The notes under the pieces are model-generated. The model saw only the letters and a program-made list of their open reading frames with translations. It was not told the DNA's origin and did not search any database. Shown here one piece after another: positions 44,965 through 53,736 of a stretch of DNA of 64,000 nt (position 1 is the first letter of the stretch; the number at the start of each line of letters is the position of its first letter). The translations under genes were made by a program, and so were the position numbers. The stretch is from assembly GCA_023433515.1 (NCBI GenBank), contig JAEZCN010000160.1:1-64000 (forward strand), in the 5' to 3' direction. Source of the stretch: Pseudomonadota bacterium. Lineage in GTDB: Bacteria; Pseudomonadota; Gammaproteobacteria; Steroidobacterales; Steroidobacteraceae.

Positions 44965-46746
44965 ATGGCAACAGCGCCGCTCTCCTTCGCTCGACTTCCC
45001 CAGATTTCTCCCGCGGTTGCCGATTGGGTCGAGTCGGTCCGACAACTGACTACCCCGGACAGGATTCACTGGTGCGACGGCTCGGCCGCCGAGCTCGCCC
45101 TGCTCAAACAATCGCTCGAGCAGACCGGCGAACTCAAGAAGCTCAACCCCAAGACCTTTCCCAACTGCCACATCGCGTACTCGCATCCCTCCGACGTGGC
45201 GCGCGTCGAGCACCTGACGTTCATCTGCACGCGCGAGCGCGACGACGCCGGGCCTAACAACAACTGGATGGCCCCCGACGAGGCGCACGCGAAGATGCGC
45301 GACCTCTTCAAGGGTTGCATGAAGGGCCGTACGTTGTACGTGGTGCCCTACTGCATGGGCCCCATCGATTCGCCCTACTCCCGCTGCGGCGTGGAGATCA
45401 CCGACAGCGCGTACGTGGTCGTCAACATGGCCATCATGACGCGCATGGGCCGGCCCGCGCTCGAGCGCATCGCGCGCGAGGGCGGAAAATTCGTCAAGGG
45501 ACTGCACTCCATCGGCGAGCTCGATCCGGACCGCCGGTTCATCATGCATTACCCCGAGGAGCTCTCGATCGAGAGCTACGGCTCGGGATACGGCGGCAAC
45601 GCGCTGCTCGGCAAGAAATGCCATGCGCTGCGCATCGCGAGCTGGCAGGCGCGCGACGAAGGCTGGCTCGCGGAACACATGCTCATCGTCGGCATCGAGA
45701 ATCCGCAGGGGGAAACGCACTACATCGCGGCGGCGTTCCCCTCGGCCTGCGGCAAGACCAACCTCGCGATGCTGATCCCACCTGATTCGATGCCCGGCTG
45801 GAAGGTCTGGACGGTCGGCGACGACATCGCCTGGCTGCACCCGGGACCGGATGGGCGCCTGTACGCGATCAATCCCGAGGCGGGATATTTCGGCGTCGCG
45901 CCCGGCACCAACCGCGCGACCAACCGCAACGCGTTCGACATGGTTCACCGCGACACGTTGTTCACCAACGTCGCGCTGACCGCCGACAACGAGCCATGGT
46001 GGGAAGGCCGCAGGCTCAACAAGCCGGTCCTCGACTGGCAGGGCAAGCCTTACGATCCCGCCAGCGGCGGCGTTTCCGCGCACCCGAATTCGCGCTTCAC
46101 GGTATCCGCGAAGGTCAATCCTATCTACTCGCCGCACGCGGAGGATCCGCGGGGCGTGCCGATCAGCGCGCTGGTGTTCGGCGGACGGCGCCGCGAAGTG
46201 GCGCCGCTCGTGTACGAGGCCCGCGGCTGGCAACATGGTGTCCTGGTCGGCGCGTCGGTCGCATCCGAGACCACCGCGGCGGCCACCGGCGCGGTCGGTG
46301 TCGTGCGCCGCGACCCGATGGCGATGAAGCCGTTCGCGGGATACAACTTCGGCGACTACTGGCGGCACTGGCTCGAGGTGGGCAAACGACTGCCGCATCC
46401 GCCGCGCATGTTCCATGTGAACTGGTTCCGACGCGACACCCACGGCAGGTTCCTGTGGCCGGGCTACGGCGACAACCTGCGCGTCATGGAGTGGATCATC
46501 AGGCGGTGCGCCGGCCAGATCGACGCCGCGGAATCCCCGATCGGCTATCTACCGCGACCGGAGGATCTCAACCTCGAAGGCGTGAACGTGAGCGAAGGCA
46601 CGATGCGCGAACTGCTCGCGGTGTCGAAAGAGGCATGGCGCAAGGAAGTGAGCGACATGCGCGAGTACCTGAAGGAATTCGGCGAGCGCGCGCCGGCGGA
46701 GATGTTCACCGAGCTCGACGAGACCGAGCGCCGGCTGAGCCCGTAG
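44965..46746 (+). CDS. pckG: GTP-dependent phosphoenolpyruvate carboxykinase
   Basis: PckG decarboxylates and phosphorylates oxaloacetate to phosphoenolpyruvate with GTP, the gluconeogenic entry point. The 593-residue protein has the GTP-class P-loop FPSACGKTN with the reactive cysteine, the DDIAWLHPGPDGRLYAINPEAGYFGVAPGTN metal and substrate segment, and NWFRRDTHGRFLWPGYGDN near the C-terminus. The GTP form is less common than the ATP form in gammaproteobacteria but usual in xanthomonads. Start ATG has GAGGA 9 nt upstream. Confidence 0.95.
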   Translation: MATAPLSFARLPQISPAVADWVESVRQLTTPDRIHWCDGSAAELALLKQSLEQTGELKKLNPKTFPNCHIAYSHPSDVARVEHLTFICTRERDDAGPNNNWMAPDEAHAKMRDLFKGCMKGRTLYVVPYCMGPIDSPYSRCGVEITDSAYVVVNMAIMTRMGRPALERIAREGGKFVKGLHSIGELDPDRRFIMHYPEELSIESYGSGYGGNALLGKKCHALRIASWQARDEGWLAEHMLIVGIENPQGETHYIAAAFPSACGKTNLAMLIPPDSMPGWKVWTVGDDIAWLHPGPDGRLYAINPEAGYFGVAPGTNRATNRNAFDMVHRDTLFTNVALTADNEPWWEGRRLNKPVLDWQGKPYDPASGGVSAHPNSRFTVSAKVNPIYSPHAEDPRGVPISALVFGGRRREVAPLVYEARGWQHGVLVGASVASETTAAATGAVGVVRRDPMAMKPFAGYNFGDYWRHWLEVGKRLPHPPRMFHVNWFRRDTHGRFLWPGYGDNLRVMEWIIRRCAGQIDAAESPIGYLPRPEDLNLEGVNVSEGTMRELLAVSKEAWRKEVSDMREYLKEFGERAPAEMFTELDETERRLSP

Positions 46747-46750
46747 CGGC

Positions 46751-47656
46751 TCAGGCTTCTTCGCAGTAGAAGCGGATCGTCAGGGGCGAGTCGCGCTCGG
46801 GCACTCGCCCGAGGCCGATGAGGCCCTCGCCCTTGATCTGCACGCTGTCCCGGCGCACGAACAGCTCCTCGCCGCCCTCGGCCTGCACGAACGTGCCGTT
46901 CGTGCTCTGGTCGATCAGCACGAACTTGTTGCGGTTGATCTCGATGCGCGCGTGCAGGCGCGAGATCAGGTTGCCGCGGATCACGAGATCGTTGTCGTCG
47001 GCGCGGCCGATCGCGACGTTCGGGCGCTGCTCGGTCAGCATGACCTCACCGCCGTCGAACGTGAGCCGCAGGCGCATCGCGCGCCGGCCTTCGTGCGGAG
47101 CCATCGACACCGACGGCAACATGCTCGTGATGTCGTCCGTCTGCCAGAGAACTTCGAACAGCGTGACTTCGGCGCCCTGTCCCTTGAGCGTCGCGACGTC
47201 GATCTGCCGCACCGATGACTGCCACTCGGGCGACAACAGCGCCACCATGGCTTCCGTCGTGATGATCTGCCCGGCCTTGGCCTGGCTCGTCATGCGGTTC
47301 GCGGTGTGTACGGTGGAGCCGAACACGTCCCGGTTTTCCACCACGACCGGGCCCGCGTGACAGCCGATGCGGATGGCGACGTGGTGTCCCTCCGCCGTCA
47401 GCTCGGGGTTGCCCGTGATGGACTTCTGCATCTTCGCGGCCGCGTTGAGCGCGTCGTTCGCGATCGGAAACGTGGACATCACCTCGTCGCCCATCGTCTT
47501 GATGACGGTGCCGTGATGCTCCTCGGTGGCCTGCTTCATGATGTCGATGCAGGTGGCGATCACCTCGCGGGCACGCTGGTCCCCGAGCTCTTCATAGAGC
47601 CGCGTTGAGCCGACCACGTCGGCAAACACGATGGCGAGTTCGATGTCTTTGGCCAT
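46751..47656 (-). CDS. Class III adenylate cyclase fused to an FHA domain
   Basis: This 301-residue cytoplasmic protein has a class III cyclase domain at the N-terminus. Metal aspartates are Asp13 (FADVVGSTRL) and Asp57 (GDEV), the adenine-selecting Lys is Lys53 (VIKTMGDEV) and the transition-state residues are in TANRMTS, so it should make cAMP. The C-terminal FHA domain (about 205-285; IGRADDNDLVI, ISRLHARIEI, STNGTFV) would bind phosphothreonine partners. It is convergent with pckG. The fusion suggests cAMP output controlled by Ser/Thr phosphorylation; inference. Confidence 0.85.
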   Translation of the reverse strand: MAKDIELAIVFADVVGSTRLYEELGDQRAREVIATCIDIMKQATEEHHGTVIKTMGDEVMSTFPIANDALNAAAKMQKSITGNPELTAEGHHVAIRIGCHAGPVVVENRDVFGSTVHTANRMTSQAKAGQIITTEAMVALLSPEWQSSVRQIDVATLKGQGAEVTLFEVLWQTDDITSMLPSVSMAPHEGRRAMRLRLTFDGGEVMLTEQRPNVAIGRADDNDLVIRGNLISRLHARIEINRNKFVLIDQSTNGTFVQAEGGEELFVRRDSVQIKGEGLIGLGRVPERDSPLTIRFYCEEA

Positions 47657-47743
47657 TGAAGATCAGTTGGATGGACGCGGGAATTATACGCATATGACCT
47701 AGAATGGCAGCCCATTCCCCCGGATGCCGACAAAACCCGCCCC

Positions 47744-49171
47744 ATGCGCAGACTGATCCACCCGTTTCTCGCGACCTGCCTCCTCACCTTTTCCATCCAT
47801 TCCGCCGCGGCCGACAAGGCCCCGGCGTTTTCGCGCGCCGACCTCGAGCAGGCCGCCACGCTGCGCAAGAAGGCAATGGAGGACTCGACGGCCTTTGAGC
47901 TGGTGAAGTCTCTTACCACCGAGGTTGGCCCGCGCCCGGCGGGCTCGCCCGGCGACAAGGCCGCGGTGGCCTGGGCCCTGCGGGAAATGCAGCGGCTGGG
48001 ATTCTCGAACGTGCATACCGTCGAGGCGACCGTGCCGCATTGGGTGCGCGGCGAAGCCGAATTCTCGGTGGTTTCGCCCTGGCCGCAGCTTATGCCGACG
48101 ATCGCGCTCGGCGGCAGCATCGGCACGCCGTCCGAAGGAATCGAGGCGGACGCGATCATGGTGAAGGACCTGGATGCGCTCGCCACGCTGTCGCCGGACG
48201 CAGTGAAAGGTCGGATCGTGTTCTTCCACAACCGCATGGATCGCACGCGTGATGGCTCGGGATATGGCCGCGCCGTGCGGGTGCGCGCCTCCGGTCCGTC
48301 GGCCGCCGCCAAACTCGGCGCCGTCGGAGTCGTGATCCGCTCCATCAGCACCGGTGACGACCGTTTTCCTCACACCGGTGCCATGCGCTATGCGGCCGAT
48401 GCACCACGAATCCCGGCGCTCGCGATTTCGAATCCGGATGCGGATTCGCTCGAACGCCAGTTCGACAGTGGCAAACCCGTGCGACTCCGGATGCGCTCGA
48501 CCTCGCGCGATCTTCCGCCGGCCACCTCGGCCAATGTCATCGGTGAAATTCCGGGAAGCGACCTCGCGAACGAGATCGTGATCATCGGCGGCCACCTCGA
48601 TTCCTGGGATCCCGGTGTCGGCGCGCTCGACAATGCCGCGGGCGTCGCGATCACGATGCGAGTGGCCAGTCTCATCCGCGAGCTCGGCCTCAAACCCCGC
48701 CGCACGATCCGCGTCGTGCTGTTCGCGAACGAGGAGTTCGGCACGAACGGCTCGCTAGCCTACGCGGCGGCGAAGGAAGCCGAGATCGATCGGCACGTGC
48801 TCGGGTTCGAATCGGATTTCGGCGCCGGTCCGGTCTGGCGGCTGTCGAGCGGAGTCAATCCCGCGCAGCTGCCCGCGGTCGACGCGATCTTCAAGGCCCT
48901 CGCGCCGCTCGAGCTCGAGCGCGGCAACAACGAGGCGCGTGGCGGCGCCGATCTGCGCGTGTTGTCCGCGCGCGGCATGGCGATCCTCTCGCCGGACCTC
49001 GACGGAACGGATTATTTCGACGTGCACCACAACGCGAACGACACGCTCGCGCGCGTGGATCCGGCCGCCATCCAGCAGAGCGTCGCGGCGTTCGCCGTCG
49101 GCGTGTGGTTGGGCGCGCAGTACCCGGGCAAGTGGGAGCGCGTGCCCGCTGTCCAGTCGCCCAGCCGCTGA
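47744..49171 (+). CDS. Exported M28 family aminopeptidase/carboxypeptidase
   Basis: This 475-residue secreted zinc peptidase has a signal peptide ending at SAAA. A PA-type inserted domain lies at about 130-250. The M28 catalytic core shows zinc ligands HLD (GGHLDSWD), Asp in GALDNAAG, the catalytic Glu-Glu in FANEEFG, and C-terminal YFDVHHNANDT. It resembles the plasma glutamate carboxypeptidase-like (CPQ/PGCP) group of bacterial M28 peptidases. It probably processes peptides in the periplasm. It is divergent from the cyclase gene. Confidence 0.85.
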   Translation: MRRLIHPFLATCLLTFSIHSAAADKAPAFSRADLEQAATLRKKAMEDSTAFELVKSLTTEVGPRPAGSPGDKAAVAWALREMQRLGFSNVHTVEATVPHWVRGEAEFSVVSPWPQLMPTIALGGSIGTPSEGIEADAIMVKDLDALATLSPDAVKGRIVFFHNRMDRTRDGSGYGRAVRVRASGPSAAAKLGAVGVVIRSISTGDDRFPHTGAMRYAADAPRIPALAISNPDADSLERQFDSGKPVRLRMRSTSRDLPPATSANVIGEIPGSDLANEIVIIGGHLDSWDPGVGALDNAAGVAITMRVASLIRELGLKPRRTIRVVLFANEEFGTNGSLAYAAAKEAEIDRHVLGFESDFGAGPVWRLSSGVNPAQLPAVDAIFKALAPLELERGNNEARGGADLRVLSARGMAILSPDLDGTDYFDVHHNANDTLARVDPAAIQQSVAAFAVGVWLGAQYPGKWERVPAVQSPSR

Positions 49172-49172
49172 G

Positions 49173-49649
49173 ATGAGCTCCGCCGCCGAGCTCGTGAAGG
49201 CGCTGGGACTCGCCGCCCACCCGGAGGGCGGCTGGTACCGCGAGATCTTCCGCTCGACGGATACGGTTTCGACGCCGCGCGGGCCGCGCGCGGCGCTCAC
49301 CTGCATCGACTATCTGCTCGAAGCGGGTCAGAAGAGCCGCTGGCACGTGGTGACATCCGACGAGATCTGGCACTACCACGGGGGCGCGGCGCTCGAACTG
49401 CTCGTGTTTGGTCCGGAAGACGGCGTGCTCTCGCGGCACGAATTGGGGCCACCCGCGCCAGGCCGGCATCCGACCGGCGTCGTTCGCGCCGGCGAATGGC
49501 AGGCCGCGCGCAGCGTCGGAGACTGGTCGCTGGTGGGCTGCGACGTCGGGCCGGGATTCGATTTCGCGGATTTCGCGCTCGTCTCGGCGCTACCCGGACA
49601 TGAGCGGCATTTTCACGGCGCGCTGGCGCCGTACGCCGATCTGCTCTAG
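49173..49649 (+). CDS. DUF985 cupin protein
   Basis: This 158-residue single-domain cupin starts MSSAAELVKALGLAAHPEGGWYREIF, the usual DUF985 opening. Cupin metal-site histidines appear in DEIWHYHGGAALELLVFG, and the end reads VSALPGHERHFHGAL. The start ATG directly follows the peptidase stop (1 bp gap), so the two are probably co-translated. Substrate unknown. Confidence 0.82.
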   Translation: MSSAAELVKALGLAAHPEGGWYREIFRSTDTVSTPRGPRAALTCIDYLLEAGQKSRWHVVTSDEIWHYHGGAALELLVFGPEDGVLSRHELGPPAPGRHPTGVVRAGEWQAARSVGDWSLVGCDVGPGFDFADFALVSALPGHERHFHGALAPYADLL

Positions 49650-49665
49650 TCGGGCGCCGGCGTCG

Positions 49666-50772
49666 TCAGGACGATTCGGCGACGGCGCCCGCGAGGCGTT
49701 CGCAGGCTTCCCCCGCCTCCATCAGCAACGCCGGATCGGCGTCCGCGCCGCGCGTACCTTCGGATAGCAGCCGGCGGAATTCCTTCGCGCCCGGCTGACC
49801 CGCGTACAGGCCCAGCATGTGACGCGCGATCCAGGCGAGACGCTCGCCGCGCGCGACCTCACGCCGCGCGTAGGCGGTCATGCGTTCGAGCATTTCGAGA
49901 CGGGTCGGCGCGGTCCAGCCGGGATGCAGCGTCGCCGCGACGTCGGCGAGCACCATCGGGCGGTGATACGCCTCGCGACCCAGCATGGCGCCGTGCGCCC
50001 AGTCCATCGAGCCAACTACCTGCTCCGGGGTGCGCAGGCCGCCGTTGACGACAACGGTCGCAGCGGGGAACGCCGTGCGCAGCTCGCGTACGACGTCGTG
50101 GCGCAGCGGCGGGATCTCGCGGTTGTCGCGCGGCGACCATGCGCCGAGCACGGCCTTGCGCGCGTGCACGATGATGGCGTTCGCGCCCGCATCGAGGACA
50201 CCGGCGACGAACTGGTGCAACTCCTCGCGCTCGCGCTCGCCGAATCTCGCCGCGGCCTCGCGCGCGGACTCGCGCCGCGAACTGCCCTCGCCCGCCAGCT
50301 CCGTCGCATCGACCACGCCGATGCGCAGCTTGACCGTGACTGGTATGTCGACCTCGTCGCGCATCGCGGCCACGCAGTTCGCCACCAGTTCGGGCTTCAG
50401 CATGAGACACGCGCCGAACGCGCCTGAGTGCACGCGGTCGCTCGGACAGCCGCAATTGAGATTGATCTCGTCGTAGCCCATCGCCGCGCCGATGCGCGCG
50501 GACTCTGCAAGATCCGTCGGGTCGCTGCCGCCGAGCTGCAGCGCCACCGGGTGCTCATCGGGATCGAAGCCCAGCAGCCGCTGCCGGTCGCCGCGCAGGA
50601 CCGCGCCCGTCGTGACCATCTCCGTATATAAGAGAGTGTCCGGGTGGAAGCCGCGCAGGAAATAGCGGCAGTGGCGGTCGGTCCAATCCATCATGGGCGC
50701 GACGCTGATGCGCCGGTCGAGAGTTGTGCTGCTTTTCTCGACGGAAATACCTTGTTTTGTAGCGTTTTCCAC
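49666..50772 (-). CDS. dusA: tRNA-dihydrouridine(20/20a) synthase DusA, 5' end replaced by an integrated element
   Basis: DusA reduces uridine 20/20a in the tRNA D-loop with FMN and NADPH. The 368-residue protein has the FMN-barrel start [38 protein letters not shown] with catalytic Cys, KLRIG and HARKAVLGAWSP. The first roughly 18 codons (from the GTG at 50772) come from the integrated element. The original 5' end lies at 60918-60995. The reading frame is intact, so function is probably kept, but promoter and N-terminus are now those of the element. Confidence 0.92.
   Translation of the reverse strand: MENATKQGISVEKSSTTLDRRISVAPMMDWTDRHCRYFLRGFHPDTLLYTEMVTTGAVLRGDRQRLLGFDPDEHPVALQLGGSDPTDLAESARIGAAMGYDEINLNCGCPSDRVHSGAFGACLMLKPELVANCVAAMRDEVDIPVTVKLRIGVVDATELAGEGSSRRESAREAAARFGEREREELHQFVAGVLDAGANAIIVHARKAVLGAWSPRDNREIPPLRHDVVRELRTAFPAATVVVNGGLRTPEQVVGSMDWAHGAMLGREAYHRPMVLADVAATLHPGWTAPTRLEMLERMTAYARREVARGERLAWIARHMLGLYAGQPGAKEFRRLLSEGTRGADADPALLMEAGEACERLAGAVAESS
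50681..50722 (+). repeat. Left att repeat within functional dusA
   Basis: This 42-bp segment matches 60931-60972 at 34 positions; the longest exact run is TCCATCAT (50687-50694), extended leftwards by GTCCA. It encodes the [13 protein letters not shown] start of DusA. Crossover probably lies in the TCCATCAT part. Confidence 0.75.
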
Positions 50773-50823
50773 TTGCGACGTTTCTGCGGGATTCCTGCGG
50801 ATTTCGGGGAGTTTACTGGTTGC

Positions 50824-50846
50824 TGAGGAGACGTATAGGAGACAAG
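50824..50846 (+). repeat. Direct repeat near left end, possible integrase arm site
   Basis: This 23-bp sequence with two GGAGAC units 5 bp apart is identical at 22 of 23 positions to 60855-60877 near the other end. Matching copies just inside both ends suggest binding sites for the integrase or its directionality factor. Confidence 0.65.
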
Positions 50847-50872
50847 AATGGATTCCAGCGTTCTTGTCTCCT
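50837..50872. repeat. 12-bp inverted repeat before the integrase gene
   Basis: AGGAGACAAGAA and TTCTTGTCTCCT are perfect, with a 12-nt spacer, ending 12 bp before the integrase ATG. The right arm repeats the GGAGACAAG unit of the direct repeats. It may serve as an arm site and as an autoregulatory operator of the integrase. Confidence 0.65.
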
Positions 50873-50884
50873 CAAGAATCCACC

Positions 50885-52039
50885 ATGCCGACGATCAAAG
50901 CACGCAAACAGGCGAACGGTTCGACACGCTACACGGCGATTGTCCGCATCCGCCGCGGCACGACTGTGCTGCATCGGGAAAGCCGGACGTTTACGCATCG
51001 GACGGCGGCGCTGAGCTGGGCGAAGCATCGGGAAGTCGCGCTCGAGAATCCGGGGGAACTGGCTCGGATGCGCCTCAGCACGCCGACGTTGGCGGAGCTG
51101 ATTCGCTGGTACATCGAGACCTTTGAGACGATCTCGCGTTGGCAGCGGAGCAAGCAGACGCACCTGGAGTTTCTGGAGCGGCATTCGCTGGGCCAAGCCG
51201 TCGCGCACACCCTGACCTGCGCGGATCTGATCCGCCATGTCCAATCCCGGCGCGCTGAGGGCGCGGGTCCTGCGACTGCGCTAAACGACCTGGTCTGGAT
51301 CGGCGTCGTTTTGCGGGCCGCCAAGGGCGTCAAGGAGCTTCCTGTGAACCCGGAGATCGTGCAGCAGGCCCGAGCTGCTTGCCGCGAGCTGCGGTTGGTT
51401 GGCAAGCCGCGGAGGCGCAATCGCCGGCCGACCGCCGAGGAGCTCGTACGGCTGGGGGAGCACTTCAGGAGCCGAGATCGGCGGGCTGAGATTCCAATGC
51501 AGGCGATCATGGATTTCGCGATTGCCTCGGCGCGCCGAGAGGCGGAAATCTGCCGGCTCGAATGGCGTGACAACGATGATGCGAATCGTACAGGCCTGGT
51601 GCGAGACGCGAAGCATCCGACAGGCAAGAACGGGAATCACCGCCGGTTCAAGTACACACCCGAGGCCTGGACGCTCGTTGAGGCGCAGCCCAAGACCGGC
51701 GAACGTATTTTTCCTTACGACTCCAAGAGCGTTGGTGCCGCCTTTACGCGGGCCTGCCGCCTGTTGGGAATTCAGGATCTGCGCTTCCATGATCTGCGGC
51801 ACGAGGCCACGAGCCGGCTATTCGAGCGTGGCTACCAGATTCATGAAGTCGCTCAGTTCACGCTGCATGAGTCGTGGAACGAGCTCAAACGCTATACCAA
51901 TCTGAAGCCCGAGAATGTTCGAGAAATCGCGACGCCGACGGCGCGAAAGCCTCGCGCCAAGGCACGGAAGTCATCTCGGGCTGCTAACCAGCCTTCTCCC
52001 GGCGGGCATCAATCAGTTCAGCGAGATCTGTGGCACTGA
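50885..52039 (+). CDS. int: Tyrosine integrase of the dusA-associated type
   Basis: This site-specific recombinase of 384 residues catalyses integration into dusA. An N-terminal arm-binding region and core-binding helices precede the catalytic domain, where the tyrosine recombinase residues are visible: Arg in ASARREAEICRL (217/218), His302-x-x-Arg305 (FHDLRHEA), His328 and Trp331 (LHESWNEL), nucleophile Tyr337 (KRYTNL). A basic tail follows. The frame is open further upstream into dusA; the ATG at 50885 begins the recognisable protein and follows the inverted repeat. Confidence 0.93.
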   Translation: MPTIKARKQANGSTRYTAIVRIRRGTTVLHRESRTFTHRTAALSWAKHREVALENPGELARMRLSTPTLAELIRWYIETFETISRWQRSKQTHLEFLERHSLGQAVAHTLTCADLIRHVQSRRAEGAGPATALNDLVWIGVVLRAAKGVKELPVNPEIVQQARAACRELRLVGKPRRRNRRPTAEELVRLGEHFRSRDRRAEIPMQAIMDFAIASARREAEICRLEWRDNDDANRTGLVRDAKHPTGKNGNHRRFKYTPEAWTLVEAQPKTGERIFPYDSKSVGAAFTRACRLLGIQDLRFHDLRHEATSRLFERGYQIHEVAQFTLHESWNELKRYTNLKPENVREIATPTARKPRAKARKSSRAANQPSPGGHQSVQRDLWH

Positions 52040-52214
52040 CGAGCCAGGGAGATTTCTGACCGCCCAGCCGGAATGCGCGACAAGGAAGTTGCTTCGCGGG
52101 CGCGCGGCGCCGAGCCTCGGCACAGCTCAGACCGAAATACTTTGGTGCCACGCGTTCAAGCGGAATGTTTGCCTCACCGAATTCGGCTAACAACCCAAAA
52201 TATGTGCTGTTCAC
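51984..52214 (-). CDS. PrtN-like protein, candidate excisionase/directionality factor
   Basis: This 76-residue protein resembles the pyocin activator PrtN family: NSTYFGLLAEFGEANIPLERV, KYFGLSCAEARRRA, LPCRAFRLGGQKSPWLV and DLAELIDARREKA follow the family order. The start is a GTG at 52214; another GTG at 52247 is possible. It overlaps the end of the convergent integrase gene by 56 bp. PrtN-like genes often accompany dusA-type integrases, so a role as recombination directionality factor is plausible, but unproven. Confidence 0.72.
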   Translation of the reverse strand: MNSTYFGLLAEFGEANIPLERVAPKYFGLSCAEARRRAPAKQLPCRAFRLGGQKSPWLVSATDLAELIDARREKAG

Positions 52215-52337
52215 AACGTCAACCTGCGGAGTTGCAGCTATGCCCACACTCTGCGCCGGCGTTCGCGGGAGTTGAAGTCCGGGTTTAGCCGCATTTTCGA
52301 CGCAATCCCCATTCGAGATGACAGTGCAAGCGAAAGC

Positions 52338-52769
52338 TTACGGCGCATCCGACCCGAGAAGAATTTCCCGCACTCTCTTGTATTCCTCCAGGCGCTGATA
52401 GTCCTTGGGCGTCGGTGACGCGATACGAGAGATATCCATATTTTCAGTGTTGTCGGCCAACTTGACCGCTCTCGCAATCGAGTTCGCGGCAGCGCGCTTC
52501 GCCGCCTCCAATCTTGTCTCACCGGCTCGCTTCGTCAGCGCCTGTACGGCAGCGATGACCTCTTCCGAGAAGCCTTCTTCGGCCAACTGATCGAGTGTTA
52601 CGGGGGAGTCCTCGACCACATCATGGAGAACCGCCGCGATCCTTTCGCTAGGGCCTTCGACGCGGAACATAACCCTGAGCGGATGAAGTATGTACGGCTG
52701 GCCAGCTTTATCTATTTGACCGGCGTGTGCTTGGGCAGCGATTGCGATTGCACGTTCGAGTGTTGACAT
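52338..52769 (-). CDS. Small alarmone hydrolase-like HD protein
   Basis: This 143-residue HD-domain protein has the (p)ppGpp hydrolase pattern of RelA/SpoT/MESH1: KAGQPYILHPLRV (His29), VLHDVVEDSPVT (His49-Asp50, Glu53-Asp54) and VKLADNTENM (Asp106, Asn110). No synthetase domain is present. It could degrade ppGpp or related alarmones, or NADPH as MESH1 does. As cargo of a mobile element it may protect against host or phage alarmone toxins or act as an antitoxin; inference. Confidence 0.78.
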   Translation of the reverse strand: MSTLERAIAIAAQAHAGQIDKAGQPYILHPLRVMFRVEGPSERIAAVLHDVVEDSPVTLDQLAEEGFSEEVIAAVQALTKRAGETRLEAAKRAAANSIARAVKLADNTENMDISRIASPTPKDYQRLEEYKRVREILLGSDAP

Positions 52770-52814
52770 GTCGGTGACGCTCCAGCTCTGTCGTCTTTGA
52801 GGCCCAAATCCTAG

Positions 52815-53612
52815 CTAGCCCAGGTGATCGGGGTCATCTGCCGCCAACACGGCCTGCATGAGCGATTGCACTTCGTGCATCTTCTTTTCGATCTTGTCCG
52901 GTGACTCGCCCCTATCTTTCAACTGCTTCTGAATCACTGTCACAAGGTATGCCATGCCTGAGCGGTAGTCCGGCCCAAACCGCGCCGATAGCGCGATCGT
53001 CTTGGCTTTATTCGTGACATCCCGAAACAGAACCTCAAAAAGAGTCGGCGGTGTCGCAGGAAGTTCGCCCGAACCGCGAATGGCCTGCATGAAGACAGCC
53101 CATGATTCGAGCAGTGATTTGGCCTGATCTTCAAACTCACTGAAGATGGTTTTGCCTCTGTGACTCAGAGATAAACGATCAGTCGCGCTATCCGCGACCG
53201 CTGATCCCGCCTTTCCGAGAAACTCGTAGACTTGAAAGAGCGCCTGAAGAGTGTCTCGGACGGGGTCGCCAGACGGTTGGTGGGGAAACTCAAGGTGCGG
53301 CCTGTCTTTAAAGAAGGCGCCGAGGAGAGCCTCTTGCTGCCGAGGATCTGCGAGCAACATCGCATCGGATGCCCCATATCCCCACAAGTGACGCAAGGCC
53401 TCCAGGCGAGTATCCCTCCATATCTCAACGGCGCTGCCGTCTTTTCGTCGATAGGCCGGTGATGAAACTTCACCGCGTTGCACGGACTTGGCATAGGCGC
53501 CGATTATTTCGGCGATCGCTGTTGCGAGCGCCATAGGCTTCAAGAAGGATTCGAGGTGTGGAGGGAATGCGTCCGAACGCGGAACACCCTTCCTCTTGAA
53601 CCACTTAAACAC
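52815..53612 (-). CDS. Hypothetical cargo protein, 265 residues
   Basis: I do not recognise this protein. It begins MFKWFKRKGV (basic, aromatic), then is largely helical with a hydrophobic stretch around PMALATAIAEIIGAYAKSV and a long C-terminal helical part with Lys/Glu-rich sequence (KIEKKMHEVQSLMQAVLA). No signal peptide or catalytic motif is visible. It follows the PD-(D/E)XK gene by about 120 bp and precedes the HD-domain gene by 45 bp, so the three may form a unit. Confidence 0.55.
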   Translation of the reverse strand: MFKWFKRKGVPRSDAFPPHLESFLKPMALATAIAEIIGAYAKSVQRGEVSSPAYRRKDGSAVEIWRDTRLEALRHLWGYGASDAMLLADPRQQEALLGAFFKDRPHLEFPHQPSGDPVRDTLQALFQVYEFLGKAGSAVADSATDRLSLSHRGKTIFSEFEDQAKSLLESWAVFMQAIRGSGELPATPPTLFEVLFRDVTNKAKTIALSARFGPDYRSGMAYLVTVIQKQLKDRGESPDKIEKKMHEVQSLMQAVLAADDPDHLG

Positions 53613-53736
53613 GAGGCACCCTTGTCCTCTTGGCCTGGATGATCAGACCAGCGACCACGCGCATTTCTCCAGAGCTCGATCTTTCGTATCGCACACCAAT
53701 CGGTCTCTCACAGCACTCGAAGTGCTGCAGTCTAAC

